Assembly: GCA_039809345.1 (NCBI GenBank)
Contig: JBDHUW010000010.1
Span: 1-41,074, forward strand
Direction: 5' to 3'
Source of the DNA: JBDHUW01 sp039809345
Lineage (GTDB): Bacteria > Patescibacteriota > Gracilibacteria > Absconditabacterales > Absconditicoccaceae
Length of the DNA: 41,074 bases
Under the pieces are notes generated by a model, which made no database searches, was not told the origin of the DNA, and saw only the letters and a list, made by a program, of their open reading frames with translations. Positions 20,181 to 30,065 of this stretch are shown piece by piece. Positions within the stretch are counted from its first letter, which is position 1. Every line of letters starts with the position of its first letter. The position numbers were made by a program, and so were the translations under genes.

Positions 20181-21770
20181 CTATGAGGTGATATTATAGC
20201 TGTTTAGCTTGGTCAGAGCGTCATCAGCTAATTTATTTAGAACGGGTTTGCCAGGGTTTGTGTCATCTAACTCCTGAGCGACTACCCGTATTTTTTGTAT
20301 CTCCCCAAACATTGCTAGGTAATCATGCACCTTCGTTTTCATGTTTGGAGCTTTTAGTTTTGGCAATTTATTTGCTGCAGCTGTGGTACTATTTACCTCA
20401 GCATCAGCAATAATCTGAGTCTTTTCAACATCTTTCTGAGCTTTATATAATTCAGCTTCTGATTCCAGACGTGCTTTTTCCAAAGCGTCTCTAGATTGCA
20501 GCAACTGTTTACTCATTTCATTTTCCTCCTCTTCCTCAAATTTTGCCAATGTCCTTTCATAGGAGTCAACGGGTAATATGATCTTTATTATTGCAGGTAC
20601 CAATTGTATGAAGATTGATACTATTCTTAAAACCCATTCCCAAAACCCTATAATTGGTTTCTTTTTACCAGCGCTTTTGAGCGCCTCGTATTGTGCGCCA
20701 ATGCCATCGGCTTGGTTTTTTGCAAACGAAGATTTTTGAGCAGTATATTTAGACACGATGCTATCTTTCTCTGTTTGAAGAGTAGCTTTTTCTGCATCAT
20801 ATTCTCTTTTCGCTTCATCCAAAACGCCTTTTTTAATTTTAGCGTTTGGCCCAAATCCAGTGCCTTGCGATAGCCCTTCTTTACCATTCATCTCGTCGAA
20901 CAAAGCTTGTTGTGCATCAGCAACTTTTTGCCGTTTCCTTTCAATCTCATTATCTTTTTGTGCTAATTGAAATTTCATTACAGAGTCAATCCTTTCAAAC
21001 TCAGCAACTTTTTGAGCCGCAAGTTCTTCGTTGATTTCTGCTTGGAAATAGCGTAACTCTAATGGCAAACTATCGAAGTATGCGATAGCGATTGCTAAAG
21101 CAATCCTCGGGATTAACCCCCAGTAATTCATGACCCACTTTTCACTTGTAGGTACGTGTTTTTCAGGGATGGTTTTGGTTTCAAACTTTCTTTTGCTCCA
21201 GTTAATCTTGTCCACTGTATGCTCAGGAATAGTGTGCGCTGGTATATACCTTCTTTTCCTCCTAAGTGAGATAATTAAACCTCTCTCAAGGAAAAGGATT
21301 ATTAAGCCATATACTATTGTTCCAATACCAACTGCTGGTTGTTGAAGCTTTAAGCCATCACTTAATGTGAAGCCTATCGCACCTACGCCCCACAGTACAG
21401 GGATATGAACGAGACATCCGACAGCAACAGCTTTTATTTTTTGACCTCTATTTAGAGTGCCAAGTGTTACCCAGTCATAACCACCAACCCATGCCATATA
21501 CTTGGCAGGAAGAGAGATTAACCACAAAAGAGCTCTCCATAAAAACTTTCTATACACAATTATTAATCTTACGGTAAGTAAAAAAATTGTTGCATACAGA
21601 ATTGTTATCCATCCATATTTTGGCCAGGCCCAAATGCCAAACAGCACAGTGGCTGTTATAACACCGATGCCACCGGTTATTTTTAACTCTCGGTGTTCAT
21701 CGTTGGATTTCGGCAATTCGCCTATAAACCAATGTAATATGCTTACAATAGCTTCAATAATCAGCTTCAT
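20181..21770 (-). CDS. DUF4407-like coiled-coil membrane protein, probably acquired
   Basis: A 529-aa protein with several membrane segments in the first 230 residues (for example ITATVLFGIWAW, ITILYATIFLLTV, IPVLWGVGAIGFTL, IVYGLIILFLERG, LIPRIALAIAIAYF). A long Lys/Glu-rich coiled coil follows (about 240-365), then another segment (VLRIVSIFIQLVPAIIKIILPV), then a second coiled coil. This order resembles DUF4407 proteins common in Bacteroidetes; the assignment is tentative. It contains about 32 glycines, every one GGN and none UGA, in sharp contrast with neighbours of similar size. It ends in TAG, has a near-consensus promoter and its own terminator. Import from a standard-code donor, with an already compatible stop, is the likely history. 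Confidence 0.8.
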   Translation of the reverse strand: MKLIIEAIVSILHWFIGELPKSNDEHRELKITGGIGVITATVLFGIWAWPKYGWITILYATIFLLTVRLIIVYRKFLWRALLWLISLPAKYMAWVGGYDWVTLGTLNRGQKIKAVAVGCLVHIPVLWGVGAIGFTLSDGLKLQQPAVGIGTIVYGLIILFLERGLIISLRRKRRYIPAHTIPEHTVDKINWSKRKFETKTIPEKHVPTSEKWVMNYWGLIPRIALAIAIAYFDSLPLELRYFQAEINEELAAQKVAEFERIDSVMKFQLAQKDNEIERKRQKVADAQQALFDEMNGKEGLSQGTGFGPNAKIKKGVLDEAKREYDAEKATLQTEKDSIVSKYTAQKSSFAKNQADGIGAQYEALKSAGKKKPIIGFWEWVLRIVSIFIQLVPAIIKIILPVDSYERTLAKFEEEEENEMSKQLLQSRDALEKARLESEAELYKAQKDVEKTQIIADAEVNSTTAAANKLPKLKAPNMKTKVHDYLAMFGEIQKIRVVAQELDDTNPGKPVLNKLADDALTKLNSYNITS

Positions 21771-21791
21771 ATATTATTTTTTATTTTTTTG

Positions 21792-22103
21792 TTAATAGGC
21801 AGAACAATACCAAGAACTACTTGATAGTGAGAGTAAGCCCGTTTCCTCTCAAATATATGTTGACCAGACATATATAGTATTTCATTTATAATCCGTTAAT
21901 GTTAATGATCTCATAATGATTCGCACATATATTATAAGTATTTGGCGGTATTTGTCAATTAATTGTGCTATTGCAGAGTTAGGTTCGTTTTTTGCCACTC
22001 TTTTCTTTGTATCATTCTCGAGTAGTTTTCACTTTCATTCATAGTCCTCTATGCCTTCTTTTTGTGTTGTAGGCCCTAATCGCTTACTTGCAGCTCTTCT
22101 CAT
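21792..22103 (-). CDS. Weak ORF, possibly a gene remnant
   Basis: This fills most of the 423-nt gap between 21771 and 22193. In table 25 it reads 103 aa from MRRAASKRLGPTTQKEGIEDYEG; the first 55 residues look protein-like (LLENDTKKRVAKNEPNSAIAQLIDKYRQI), the rest looks random and ends SSSSWYCSAY. A near-consensus promoter (21931-21958) for the downstream gene lies within the ORF, which argues that its 3' half is not functional coding sequence. It may be the stump of a native gene cut by arrival of the adjacent imported gene, or simply chance. No family is recognised. Confidence 0.3.
21931..21958 (-). promoter_or_regulatory. Near-consensus promoter for the 529-aa membrane protein
   Basis: Minus strand: TTGACA, 16-nt spacer, TATAAT, both hexamers perfect sigma70 consensus. 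The predicted start near 21924 gives a leader of about 150 nt before the ATG at 21770. Confidence 0.7.
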
Positions 22104-22193
22104 AGTGTGCTCAGACTATTCTACAATACATTTGTCGATACTATCTCAACTAATTCCTCTGTAAATCCCTCCACACATCTATATACTGAGCAC

Positions 22194-24302
22194 ATGCTCT
22201 CCCTCAAAGAATACCTCAAAACCACACCCAGATACATCAATCTTCTTGCAGAAAATGGCATCAAGACCATTCGTGATTTTTTCATGTACTTTCCAAGAGC
22301 GTATGAGGATAGGAAAAATATGGTTTTGTTGGCAGATATTCAGAGCGAACAGGTGATTTATACCGTGAGGTTGCATCTGTTGGGGATGACGATTATCAAG
22401 ACAGCGAAGTGAAGAAAAATAATTACATTTCAGGCGGAGGATGCTACATGAGCCAAGGCTACGGTGAACTTTTTTTATGCTCCATATATTGTTTCGCATT
22501 ATAGGACAAAGCTGTGGTATATGGTAGTGGGAAAGCCGAAGAATGATAGATGAAAGATCGCGTTCTGGCATCCTGAGATGATACTCACTGAAGATCCGAA
22601 TGAGCCTGTTGTAGATCCTTGAGAAGTGGAAGATGCAGATAGAGTGCAGGAAATATTACAAGAATCATCGTTTCAGACGAATCGTATCTATCCAATCTAT
22701 CCACAATTGCAGGGGATAAAATCTGCTTGGTTTGCGAAAAAAGTCCGAGAAAATAAGGATCATATTCCTGAATTATTCCCAGAGTTTCTCCCTGATGTCG
22801 TGCTCAAAGAGTGTAATCTGATGGAGTATAGTGAGACTGTCAAAAATATGCACTATCCATTGACGATGGAAGACGCAGAGTTGGCGCATCGTCGTGTATC
22901 GTTCGATAAATTGCTGTGAGTGCAATTGTCATCCATCATGCAAAGATACGCGTATCAAAAATGACACACATTCAATCCACAAAAACTTGATCGAACAATC
23001 ATCAAAGAAATGATAGACGCATTGCCGTTTGTTTTGACGCAAGCACAAAAAAAATGTATCAAAGCAATCATAGAAAATCTTCATGAAACGAAACCGATGC
23101 TGCGTTTGTTGCAATGAGATGTGGGAAGTGGAAAGACAGTGGTGGCAGCGATAGCTGCGTATTATGTGATCAAACAGTATCAGTGACAAGTAGCTTTTCT
23201 CGCGCCTTTGGAGGTATTGGCTCAGCAGCATTATAAGAGTATCGCCAAGATGTTGTTGCCATTGTGAGTACGTGTGGAGTGCATCACAGGCTCTACTCCT
23301 GCTGCCCAAAAAAAGCATATCAAAGCACAACTTGCTCAATGAAATATTGATGTGATCATCGGCACACATGCATTGTTGCAAGAAGATGTGACCTACAAAA
23401 AATTATTTTTTGTGGTGATAGATGAACAACATAAATTTGGTGTACGCCAAAGATGATTTTTCAAAAAGTTTTGATCACCACATATTTTACAAATGACTGC
23501 GACACCGATACCTCGTTCGATGGCATTAGCATTTTTCTGAGAGTTTGATGTGAGTACGATTGATGAAATGCCCGCATGAAGAAAGCCCATTCAAACCAAG
23601 ATTCTTTCTGAAACAGAATACAAAAAACTCAAGCAATGGGTTTTGACCAAGCTTTGACAGAATCAAAGATTGTTCATCGTCACACCGCTGATAGAGGAAA
23701 GCGAGATCATGCAAGAGTTGAAATCAGCAAAGCAAGAGTTTGAAGAAGCTGTAGCGCTTTACCCAGAGCTTGCGTGAAAGATCTGATTGATGCATGGTAA
23801 AATGAAGCCGCTAGAAAAGCAAGAGGTCATGGACAAATTCAAAAAGTGAGACTATATGATACTGGTATCTACAACCGTAATCGAAGTCTGAATCGATGTC
23901 CCAGAAGCGACTATCATGGTAATCAAAAACGCTGATAGATTTGGCTTGGCTCAATTGCATCAGCTTCGTGGACGTGTATGAAGAAGCGACATCCAATCAT
24001 ACTGTTTCCTAGAAACAAAACACAAAGCCTGAGACTCATACCAAAGACTCCGTGCGATGGAGCAGTTCACAGATGGTTTCAAACTCGCAGAACTCGACCT
24101 CAAATATCGTGGGGCATGAGAGTTCCTTGGCACCCGTCAAAGCTGAATCACTGATATCCCATATGAAATGATGTCCGATACTAAATTCCTGGAAATGATT
24201 CAACAAACAGCAATCTCTCTTTTGGAAAAATACCCATGATTGGAGTGATTGGATGTGTTGCAGGGTCAGATAAAGCAGGTGGAGGGGGAGTTGTTGGTGT
24301 AG
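22194..24302 (+). CDS. recG: ATP-dependent DNA helicase RecG
   Basis: A 702-aa superfamily 2 helicase that remodels stalled forks and branches Holliday junctions. The N-terminal wedge domain (LKTTPRYINLLAENGIKTIRDFFMYFPRAYEDR, then the OB fold) is followed by motif I GDVGSGKTVVAA, motif II as VIDEQHKFG (DEQH), motif III MTATPIPR, and motifs IV-VI through VSTTVIEVGIDVPEA and HQLRGRVGR. The C-terminal TRG region ends at about residue 690. UGA encodes the first Gly of the Walker A and dozens more. The ATG at 22194 is preferred; the frame is open to an upstream ATG at 22107, which would add 29 residues unlike RecG. Stop TAG. Confidence 0.96.
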
Positions 24303-24322
24303 AAGGATTTTTTTATAAAAGA

Positions 24323-24350
24323 AATGCCCTCCGGAGAACCGGGGGGCATT
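24323..24350 (-). terminator. Strong hairpin terminator between recG and the small gene
   Basis: 12-bp stem (AATGCCCTCCGG / CCGGGGGGCATT, one G-U pair) with an AGAA loop. The T-rich flank is on the minus-strand exit side, so it best serves the 24376-24684 gene; it may also stop recG transcripts. Confidence 0.75.
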
Positions 24351-24375
24351 GCAATAAATAAGTAAGAGAAAAAAG

Positions 24376-24684
24376 TTATCTTCTCGCTCCAATCGCTCCA
24401 GGGCGATTGGAGTGGAGTCGAGGGACTATCATTCCCACCGATCTCCTTTCTCTTTGGAAGAGAGGGAAGAAGATCTTTAAGGTTTTTCTTTCCAAAGAAT
24501 CTTCATATCCCTCCAAAATCAAGAGAGCTTCTGATGTGAGTCTTGGAGAAGCATGATCCTTAATTTGTTCTGCAAGCACTAATATACTGCTTTGCGGCAA
24601 TTTTGTTCTGATTTTTTGAAGCCATAATAGGGGGTCTTGATTCACTACGGCTACATGCATCTTAATTGTTTCTTTGATTTCCAT
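24376..24684 (-). CDS. Small protein of unknown function
   Basis: A 102-aa protein, MEIKETIKMHVAVVNQDPLLWLQK..., amphipathic and mostly helical in appearance, with a basic tail (RLHSNRPGAIGARR). No family recognised. All of its few glycines are GGN and there is no UGA, but with so few glycines this is not strong evidence of import. Its last codons form a 10-bp perfect inverted repeat (CTCCAATCGC / GCGATTGGAG, near 24388-24413). Own promoter (24707-24734) and terminator (24323-24350) support a real monocistronic gene. Stop TAA. Confidence 0.6.
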   Translation of the reverse strand: MEIKETIKMHVAVVNQDPLLWLQKIRTKLPQSSILVLAEQIKDHASPRLTSEALLILEGYEDSLERKTLKIFFPLFQRERRSVGMIVPRLHSNRPGAIGARR

Positions 24685-24706
24685 ACATTAAATTGTTTAG
24701 GGTAAA

Positions 24707-24734
24707 ATTATAAAAAATACAAATGTCAATGCAA
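24707..24734 (-). promoter_or_regulatory. Candidate promoter of the small 24376-24684 gene
   Basis: Minus strand: TTGCAT, 16-nt spacer, TATAAT; the -10 box ends 22 nt before the ATG. Confidence 0.55.
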
Positions 24735-24787
24735 CACCAAAATACACAAATTACAATATTTCATATTTTTTTCATTGTAGACGGGAT

Positions 24788-26491
24788 GTGGATTCCTATA
24801 CTGAAGTGATGAATTATCGTGTGTTATATGAGAATAGTGAGGAGTCGTTGTTGGTGAGATTGCTCAAGGCTAGGTCTATTACTGATAACCCTGAGGATTT
24901 TCTCAATCCTACATTTTCTCGTTATTGGCAGTCCCCGTCGTTGTTGAATGATATTGAGGTGGCGCTAGATCGTATACAAAAAGCGATTGAAAATGAGGAG
25001 ATGATTATGGTTTTTGGGGACTATGATGTGGATGGGGTGAGTGCAAGTTATATTGTTTATACGTTTTTCAAAAAATTTCTCGGGTACAAGAATATTTCTA
25101 TTAGATTGCCTCATAGATTGCATGATGGGTATGGTATCAAGTCTTACCATCTCGATGAGATCAAACAGGCAGGAGTGTCATTGGTGATTACAGTTGATAA
25201 TGGAATTACTGCAGTCAAAGAAGCGGCGTATGCCAAAGAGATATGAGTTGATATGATAATTACAGACCATCATAGACAGTTGGATGTGATACCAGATGGT
25301 TACGCAGTGGTCAATCCACATATATCGCCAGAGATGCGTTTTCAAGAGATGTGTGGAGCTGCGGTAGCATTCAAGGTGATGCGAGGATTGGTTGAGCGTC
25401 TTTTTGATGATCGTCATGTGAAGCAAAAGATTTTTGAATACTTTTTGCCGATAGTTGCGATTGCAAGTGTAGCAGATTGTATGCCGTTGGTAGATGAAAA
25501 TAGGTTGTTGGTCAAAACATGATTGCAGTATATCAATGAAGGGAAGGCTATTCCAGAAGCTCTCAAGAATTTTCTTGCATATCTCAACATTCAGTGACCG
25601 ATTGATACCTATCATATATGATACCTAATTGCACCAAGAATCAATGCAGGGTGAAGAGTGATGACTCCGTATGATGCGCTTTACACTCTCCTTCATACAT
25701 GAGAAAAGCAGCTTTCTTACTTGCAAAAACTGGATGAGTTGAATACGAAAAGAAAAAAGATTCAAGATGAGATGATGAAAGTTGCTGAATGATTATTGGA
25801 TCTTGATACGCCTGCGATTATCGTTTGATCTACGGATTTCCATGAGTGAGTGATTTGAATCGTAGCATGAAGATTATGCGAAAAATATCACAAGCCAACG
25901 ATCGTGTATGGAATCAACGAACAAGAATGAGTAGCTGTGGCATCTTGTCGTGGGCCAGAGTATGCGAGCATCATCGATATGTTGTACTCTCAAGCTGCGT
26001 TCTTGGAAAGATTTGGATGACATAAACAAGCATGATGATTGACGATCAAGTTAGAAAATATTGATTGATTTGTTGAGTGAATATATACTTTCGCTAAGCA
26101 GTATTGAGAGCAAGAAAAAAAGAAAGTTCTTCATATTGATACTATTTTATCTCCAGATGAATACTGCATGGAATCGCTAGAGGTCGTGGAAAAACTTGCT
26201 CCATTTGGAGAAGCCAATGAGGAACCAGTATTTTTAATCCCATCGGCGACTGTAGTTTCTGTAGAAAAAGTATGAAAAAATGGGAAATGACACATGAAGC
26301 TTCGTATGCGTTATGGAGAAAAGCAAATTACATGTATGTTTTGGTGACTTTGAAATGAGTGTGAATCGATCAGACTTGGCTCTGTATGTACTATTGCAGG
26401 TAAATTAAAAAAAGATGATTTCAATGGAGGGGTGTATATTGTTTGAGATGATTGGAAAGTAGAGGACGAACTATTGGAAGTAAACGATTAG
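24788..26491 (+). CDS. recJ: Single-stranded-DNA exonuclease RecJ
   Basis: A 567-aa 5'-3' ssDNA exonuclease acting in recombination and repair. DHH-family motifs: MVFGDYDVDGVSAS (metal-binding DxD), VITVDNGI, MIITDHHRQL (DHH) and SVADCMPLVDENR; the DHHA1 part has INAGGRVMTPYDAL and RFGGHKQAGGLTIKLEN, and an OB-like C-terminal domain follows. UGA glycines are numerous from the middle onward. The start is taken as GTG 24788; the ATG at 24809 is an equally possible start, losing seven residues. Stop TAG. The 3' end overlaps the end of the convergent prepilin peptidase gene by 21 nt. Confidence 0.95.
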
Positions 26492-27328
26492 CATAATCGC
26501 CCATAGTCCAACAATCATACCAGGGAAAAATGGAATTTCACGAATTGATTTTTTGGGTCTTAGTATTTTTTGTACTCATGCATATGCGAGTCAAAGCACT
26601 CAAGATATGATGATATATCGTTGGAAAAGCATTATTCATTCTAGGAAAACGGGACTGTTGTTGTCTCGTACTTGTGTCAATCAAAAGAGTAATCATATAA
26701 TTGGTGATAGCCGAACGTCTCATATTCCAAATCATTCTCCATTTATTTTTCGCCTCAGTCGAACATAGAGTTTCGCTAGGTAATAGATAAAAAGAAAGAA
26801 CAAGAGAAATAGTACTCCTCGCTGAATCGCATAGTACCAAAGAAATCAGACTGTTTGTGTCATCAAGAAAATGGTCACGCCCCCGGTGAGTGCTCGTATG
26901 ATCTCGTGTAAATAACTTGTTTGAATATCATATACAATCAATAAATATAGTAATCGACATACAGCAAGCCATCACACTACATTTGGTGTTGTGAATCATA
27001 GAGACATACCGATATGGCCTACTATTACGAATAGTATACCTACTCAGATCTCCAAAAGTGGATAGACCATTGAAACACTCTTTTTGCAGTAGCCACATTT
27101 TCATCTGTTGATCACATAGCTCACCAATGGTATCAAATCTTTCCCATGTAATGTGTGTTTACAATGAGGACAGTGTGATCGTCCAAATGCTATTCATTTC
27201 ATAGTCTTCAAAAGTTCTGAGTTTCATTCCCATATATCAATCAAAGAAAACTTTCACAATCTATGTGTGATGACTGAACCGAATGAACCGAAACAAAGTC
27301 ACAAAACAAACAATAATACATATATCAT
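26471..27328 (-). CDS. Type IV prepilin peptidase / N-methyltransferase
   Basis: A 285-aa polytopic membrane aspartic protease that trims type IV prepilins and can N-methylate the new end. The start is MIYVLLFVLGLCFGSFGSVITHRL, the family's first segment with its GSF motif. The cytoplasmic zinc loop has two pairs, CPHC and CGYC, followed by YPLLE. Catalytic Asp residues sit in LLIVYDIQTSYL and in the GxGD motif, here GEGFGIGDVRLSP. Two of the glycines in that last motif are UGA. Its presence implies a type IV pilus or related apparatus encoded elsewhere. Convergent with recJ (21-nt overlap); the divergent O-antigen ligase gene starts 29 nt upstream. Confidence 0.93.
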
Positions 27329-27357
27329 ACTTCCAATATATATAATTCCTTTTCAAT

Positions 27358-28686
27358 ATGAAGATAATTTATGCTCTATTGACTTTGGTTATATACTTGG
27401 ATACTATTCTCACGATGCGCAGATTTATAGTATATTTTTTCGGGTTTGTGGTTTTGTATCATATTGTGGTGACATATGTATCTTTTGGATTAGGTATAGT
27501 TCCACCATATGTGATTTTGTTGTTTAGAGAGATCCTTTGGGGAGGAGTCTCAATTGCATATCTTCTTGCATATAGAAATCACATCAGGACATATATCAGA
27601 AACAATCTTGAAATATTTCTAGTCTTATTGTTTGTATTAGTATTTTCGATACTGACATCAGTCGTATTATGAGTAGATGTCAAAGGAATTGTGGTTTGAT
27701 TCAAATATACATTGTTCTATTTTTTTCCATTTATTGTTGGTATCTTCATAGGAGTAGTATGGGGGATCAACACATCTGAAGCATACTTTAAAAAGCGATT
27801 GTTGTATGTATGGAGAATTTTTGTGTACGTTTTGATTGCAGGTATAGTGCGACAGATTAGCAAAAATATTATACCAGAGATTTTCTATGCATTTGGATAC
27901 GGGGGATTAGGAGATTATATGTATTGAGCAAATCCGCCTTTGTATTATCTGACATGACCACAATGATTTCAAAGATTTAGTGGAATATTTTCTGGTCCCA
28001 ACAATTACTGATATTTTCTTGTGGCGATGTTTGGACTGTTTTGGTATGGGGTTAGATCATATATTGTTTCTCCATTCCAAAAAACGTTACTGTGGATGCT
28101 TTTTATAGGAAGCTTGTTGGCTACTCTTTCAAGAGGGGCAATCTTGTGAGTGCTCATACAGGTAGTTCTCATATCATATACAATCTACAAAGCAAATAGA
28201 AGAGTAGTTTGATTTGCGATAGTGGCATGAGTGCTTGCCGTTGTTGGCCTAAGTTTATTTAAATGGGAATCTACTGTGGCGCATGTGATTGCGAAATTCA
28301 GTAGTTTGCAATACGTCTTTGCGCAACCAATGTGATATGGGTTGTGATCGAGTGGCCCGAGTATTCATTCGCAGTGATGATACCTCCCAGAAAACTTTTA
28401 TATTCAGTTGATGATGGATTTGGGTATACATGGTTTTGCACTTTGGGTACTTTTTCGATATTTGCTCTACAAACAAATTAGCTCTGTTTACAATGATAAA
28501 CCAAATGTGAGAAATATTCTCTATTTCGTATCGATGTGATTTGTCTGACTTCTTCTCGAATGAATGTTTCTCCATGTGTTGGAAGACAGCATGGTGAATT
28601 ATGTATATTTCATTCTATGGGGTATCGTACTATGATATGCCGAGACCCACAAGCGCATCTTCAAGCCTATATCTTCGCATACATAA
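27358..28686 (+). CDS. O-antigen ligase / polymerase-like membrane protein
   Basis: A 442-aa membrane protein with about eleven to twelve segments and the Wzy_C/WaaL architecture: RFSGIFSGPNNYGYFLVAMF before the large periplasmic loop and TLSRGAILGVLIQ within the core domain, then a loop with MGYGLGSSGPSIHSQGGYLPENFYIQL and further segments. Such proteins join or polymerise surface glycans outside the inner membrane. No other glycan genes are in the window. UGA supplies many glycines from about residue 105 on. Start ATG 27358, stop TAA. Only 29 nt separate it from the divergent prepilin peptidase start, so their promoters must overlap the coding ends. Confidence 0.85.
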
Positions 28687-28690
28687 TTTC

Positions 28691-28718
28691 TTGTAAATAA
28701 ACCACAAATATATACTAT
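28691..28718 (+). promoter_or_regulatory. Candidate promoter of the 28740 gene
   Basis: TTGTAA (28691-28696), 16-nt spacer, TACTAT (28713-28718). The predicted start near 28725 leaves only about 15 nt before the ATG. Confidence 0.6.
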
Positions 28719-28739
28719 GACGGTCTAAATTTTTTTTGT

Positions 28740-29108
28740 ATGAAATATATCAACAAAGATCAGTTGATAAAAATAGTAGAAAAATGCACTAATCTTGAAT
28801 ACGCCATGGTGGTGGATAAGATAATTCAGTCGTGTTTTGAATATCATATTGATGATGATTTATTTAATCCATCAGCACAATATCATATTGAGGAGCTGAA
28901 ATTGATCACGACGAAACATTGGTATAAAGCTGGTACTCACTTCTTCCAAAGAGGATCTTGTGCTATCCAGATTTATGCTGATAAAAATCGCCATGGGCAG
29001 TGGTTCCTGGTAGTTGAGCGTCTTCTCAAAAAAGGTTTTTGGCGATCCCTGCTTGGGATGCCCCAGAAACCAACCTACTATTTCTATCAGAAAATAAAGG
29101 GAGTGTGA
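28740..29108 (+). CDS. Unknown protein whose frame meets TGA inside its own terminator
   Basis: 122 codons from MKYINKDQLIKIVEKC to YFYQKIKGV, then TGA at 29106-29108. No family recognised; the protein is soluble, with aromatic-rich beta-like stretches (WYKAGTHFF, AIQIYADKNRHGQWFLVVERLL). Its six glycines are all GGN. The TGA lies at the top of the intrinsic terminator stem (29096-29126). Read as Gly, the frame would continue 35 more codons through the terminator to a TAG at 29214, overlapping the convergent membrane protein gene, yet the mRNA should end near 29126. So either TGA ends this gene in some way, or the message lacks a stop. Promoter and terminator show it is a real transcription unit. 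Confidence 0.6.
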   Translation: MKYINKDQLIKIVEKCTNLEYAMVVDKIIQSCFEYHIDDDLFNPSAQYHIEELKLITTKHWYKAGTHFFQRGSCAIQIYADKNRHGQWFLVVERLLKKGFWRSLLGMPQKPTYYFYQKIKGV

Positions 29109-29126
29109 ATGCCACGCTCCCTTTTT
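29096..29126. terminator. Bidirectional terminator between the 28740 gene and the T4SS-like operon
   Basis: 12-bp stem (AAAGGGAGTGTG / CACGCTCCCTTT, one G-U pair) with a 5-nt loop. T runs occur on both exits, five on the plus side, and the minus-strand operon stops at 29130, so it can serve both transcripts. Confidence 0.85.
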
Positions 29127-29129
29127 GTA

Positions 29130-30065
29130 TTATTTCACGATGAGTGTATTGGTCACGATGTATGATGTTCCAATAATTACCAATCCAATCAACATATATA
29201 TGACATTTTTTCTTAGCTTTTTCTGTGTATCCTCGTTTGTTGGATTTGTCAGCAACTGTATTGCCTGTAGGATGATGAGTATGAGAATCAGTAGTCATAT
29301 GAAACTTACCGCATAGTTTATCACTGTGTATACAAACGGAAGTTGCTTGTCGGCGAGCACTCAATCTCAGAGGTCTCATAGTGTGATTGCATTACGAGAT
29401 ACCACCTTTTCTTCCAAGCCATATATTGCCTCAATGATATTCTTGGCAAAAATAATCACGAGTATACCGATTGCATTCCATGTTATTATCATCCCTGCTT
29501 TTTTGCTATTGTCATCTTTTGCATTAAATAAGATACCCAATGTGCGAATGAGTGCTAGTATGAACAATATTCCCAATACTATATACATAAATAACTTCAA
29601 AAACGGGAAGATTAATTTTTGATAAACCATCTGAGCAGTAGTATTTCAGAGGAGTTGTCATTGATCATCATAGACGAAGACTCATCCGTTTATGACAGTG
29701 TTTACTATGAAATTTGCAGATATGATGACTATAATTCAAATTGCGCCCCAGAGGATATAGTTGAATCATTTTTTCATACTATCTTCTTTTGTTGATCCAA
29801 TCATTTCATAGATTCATGCAATACCCAAAAGAACTCACACAAATAAAATAACTGGAGTAATCACTGTCCTGACGATATATATGAGCAAGTCTCTTATTCA
29901 TTCGGGTCAAGACATACCACTTTGTGTAGGGATTGATCTATTTACGTTGTTGTCGATCGATTGTATAGTATTGTCTATACTTCAAAATCTTTCTACTGCA
30001 AATACTGGTGCTATATTGACAGCACATATGACTGCGCTCAACAATCCGAATACTACTTTTTTCAT
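29130..30065 (-). CDS. Polytopic membrane protein of the T4SS-like operon
   Basis: A 311-aa protein with a cleavable-looking signal (MKKVVFGLLSAVICAVNIAPVFA) followed by at least six membrane segments arranged in pairs, for example ILFVGVLLGIAGIYEMIG / YILWGAIGIIVIISANF, YIVLGILFILALIRTLGILF / IITWNAIGILVIIFAKNI, and SFIGLLILILIILQAIQLL / VIYMLIGLVIIGTSYIV. Each pair is divided by a short charged cytosolic loop (STKEDSMKK, AKDDNSKKA, NPTNEDTQKK), suggesting three tandem copies of a TrbC/VirB2-like hairpin. It is the last gene of the VirB4 operon and overlaps the upstream gene by 13 nt. A channel or pilin-polymer-like role is inference. UGA glycines are abundant; stop TAA. Confidence 0.8.

Noticed and set aside
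20648..20887. Minus-strand ORF inside the 529-aa membrane protein gene
   Set aside because: It is a lysine-rich shadow of the coiled-coil coding sequence in another frame.
22194..24302. recG and similar genes appear broken into many short ORFs
   Set aside because: All breaks are TGA at conserved glycine positions; with table 25 the frames are intact, so these are not pseudogenes or separate small genes.
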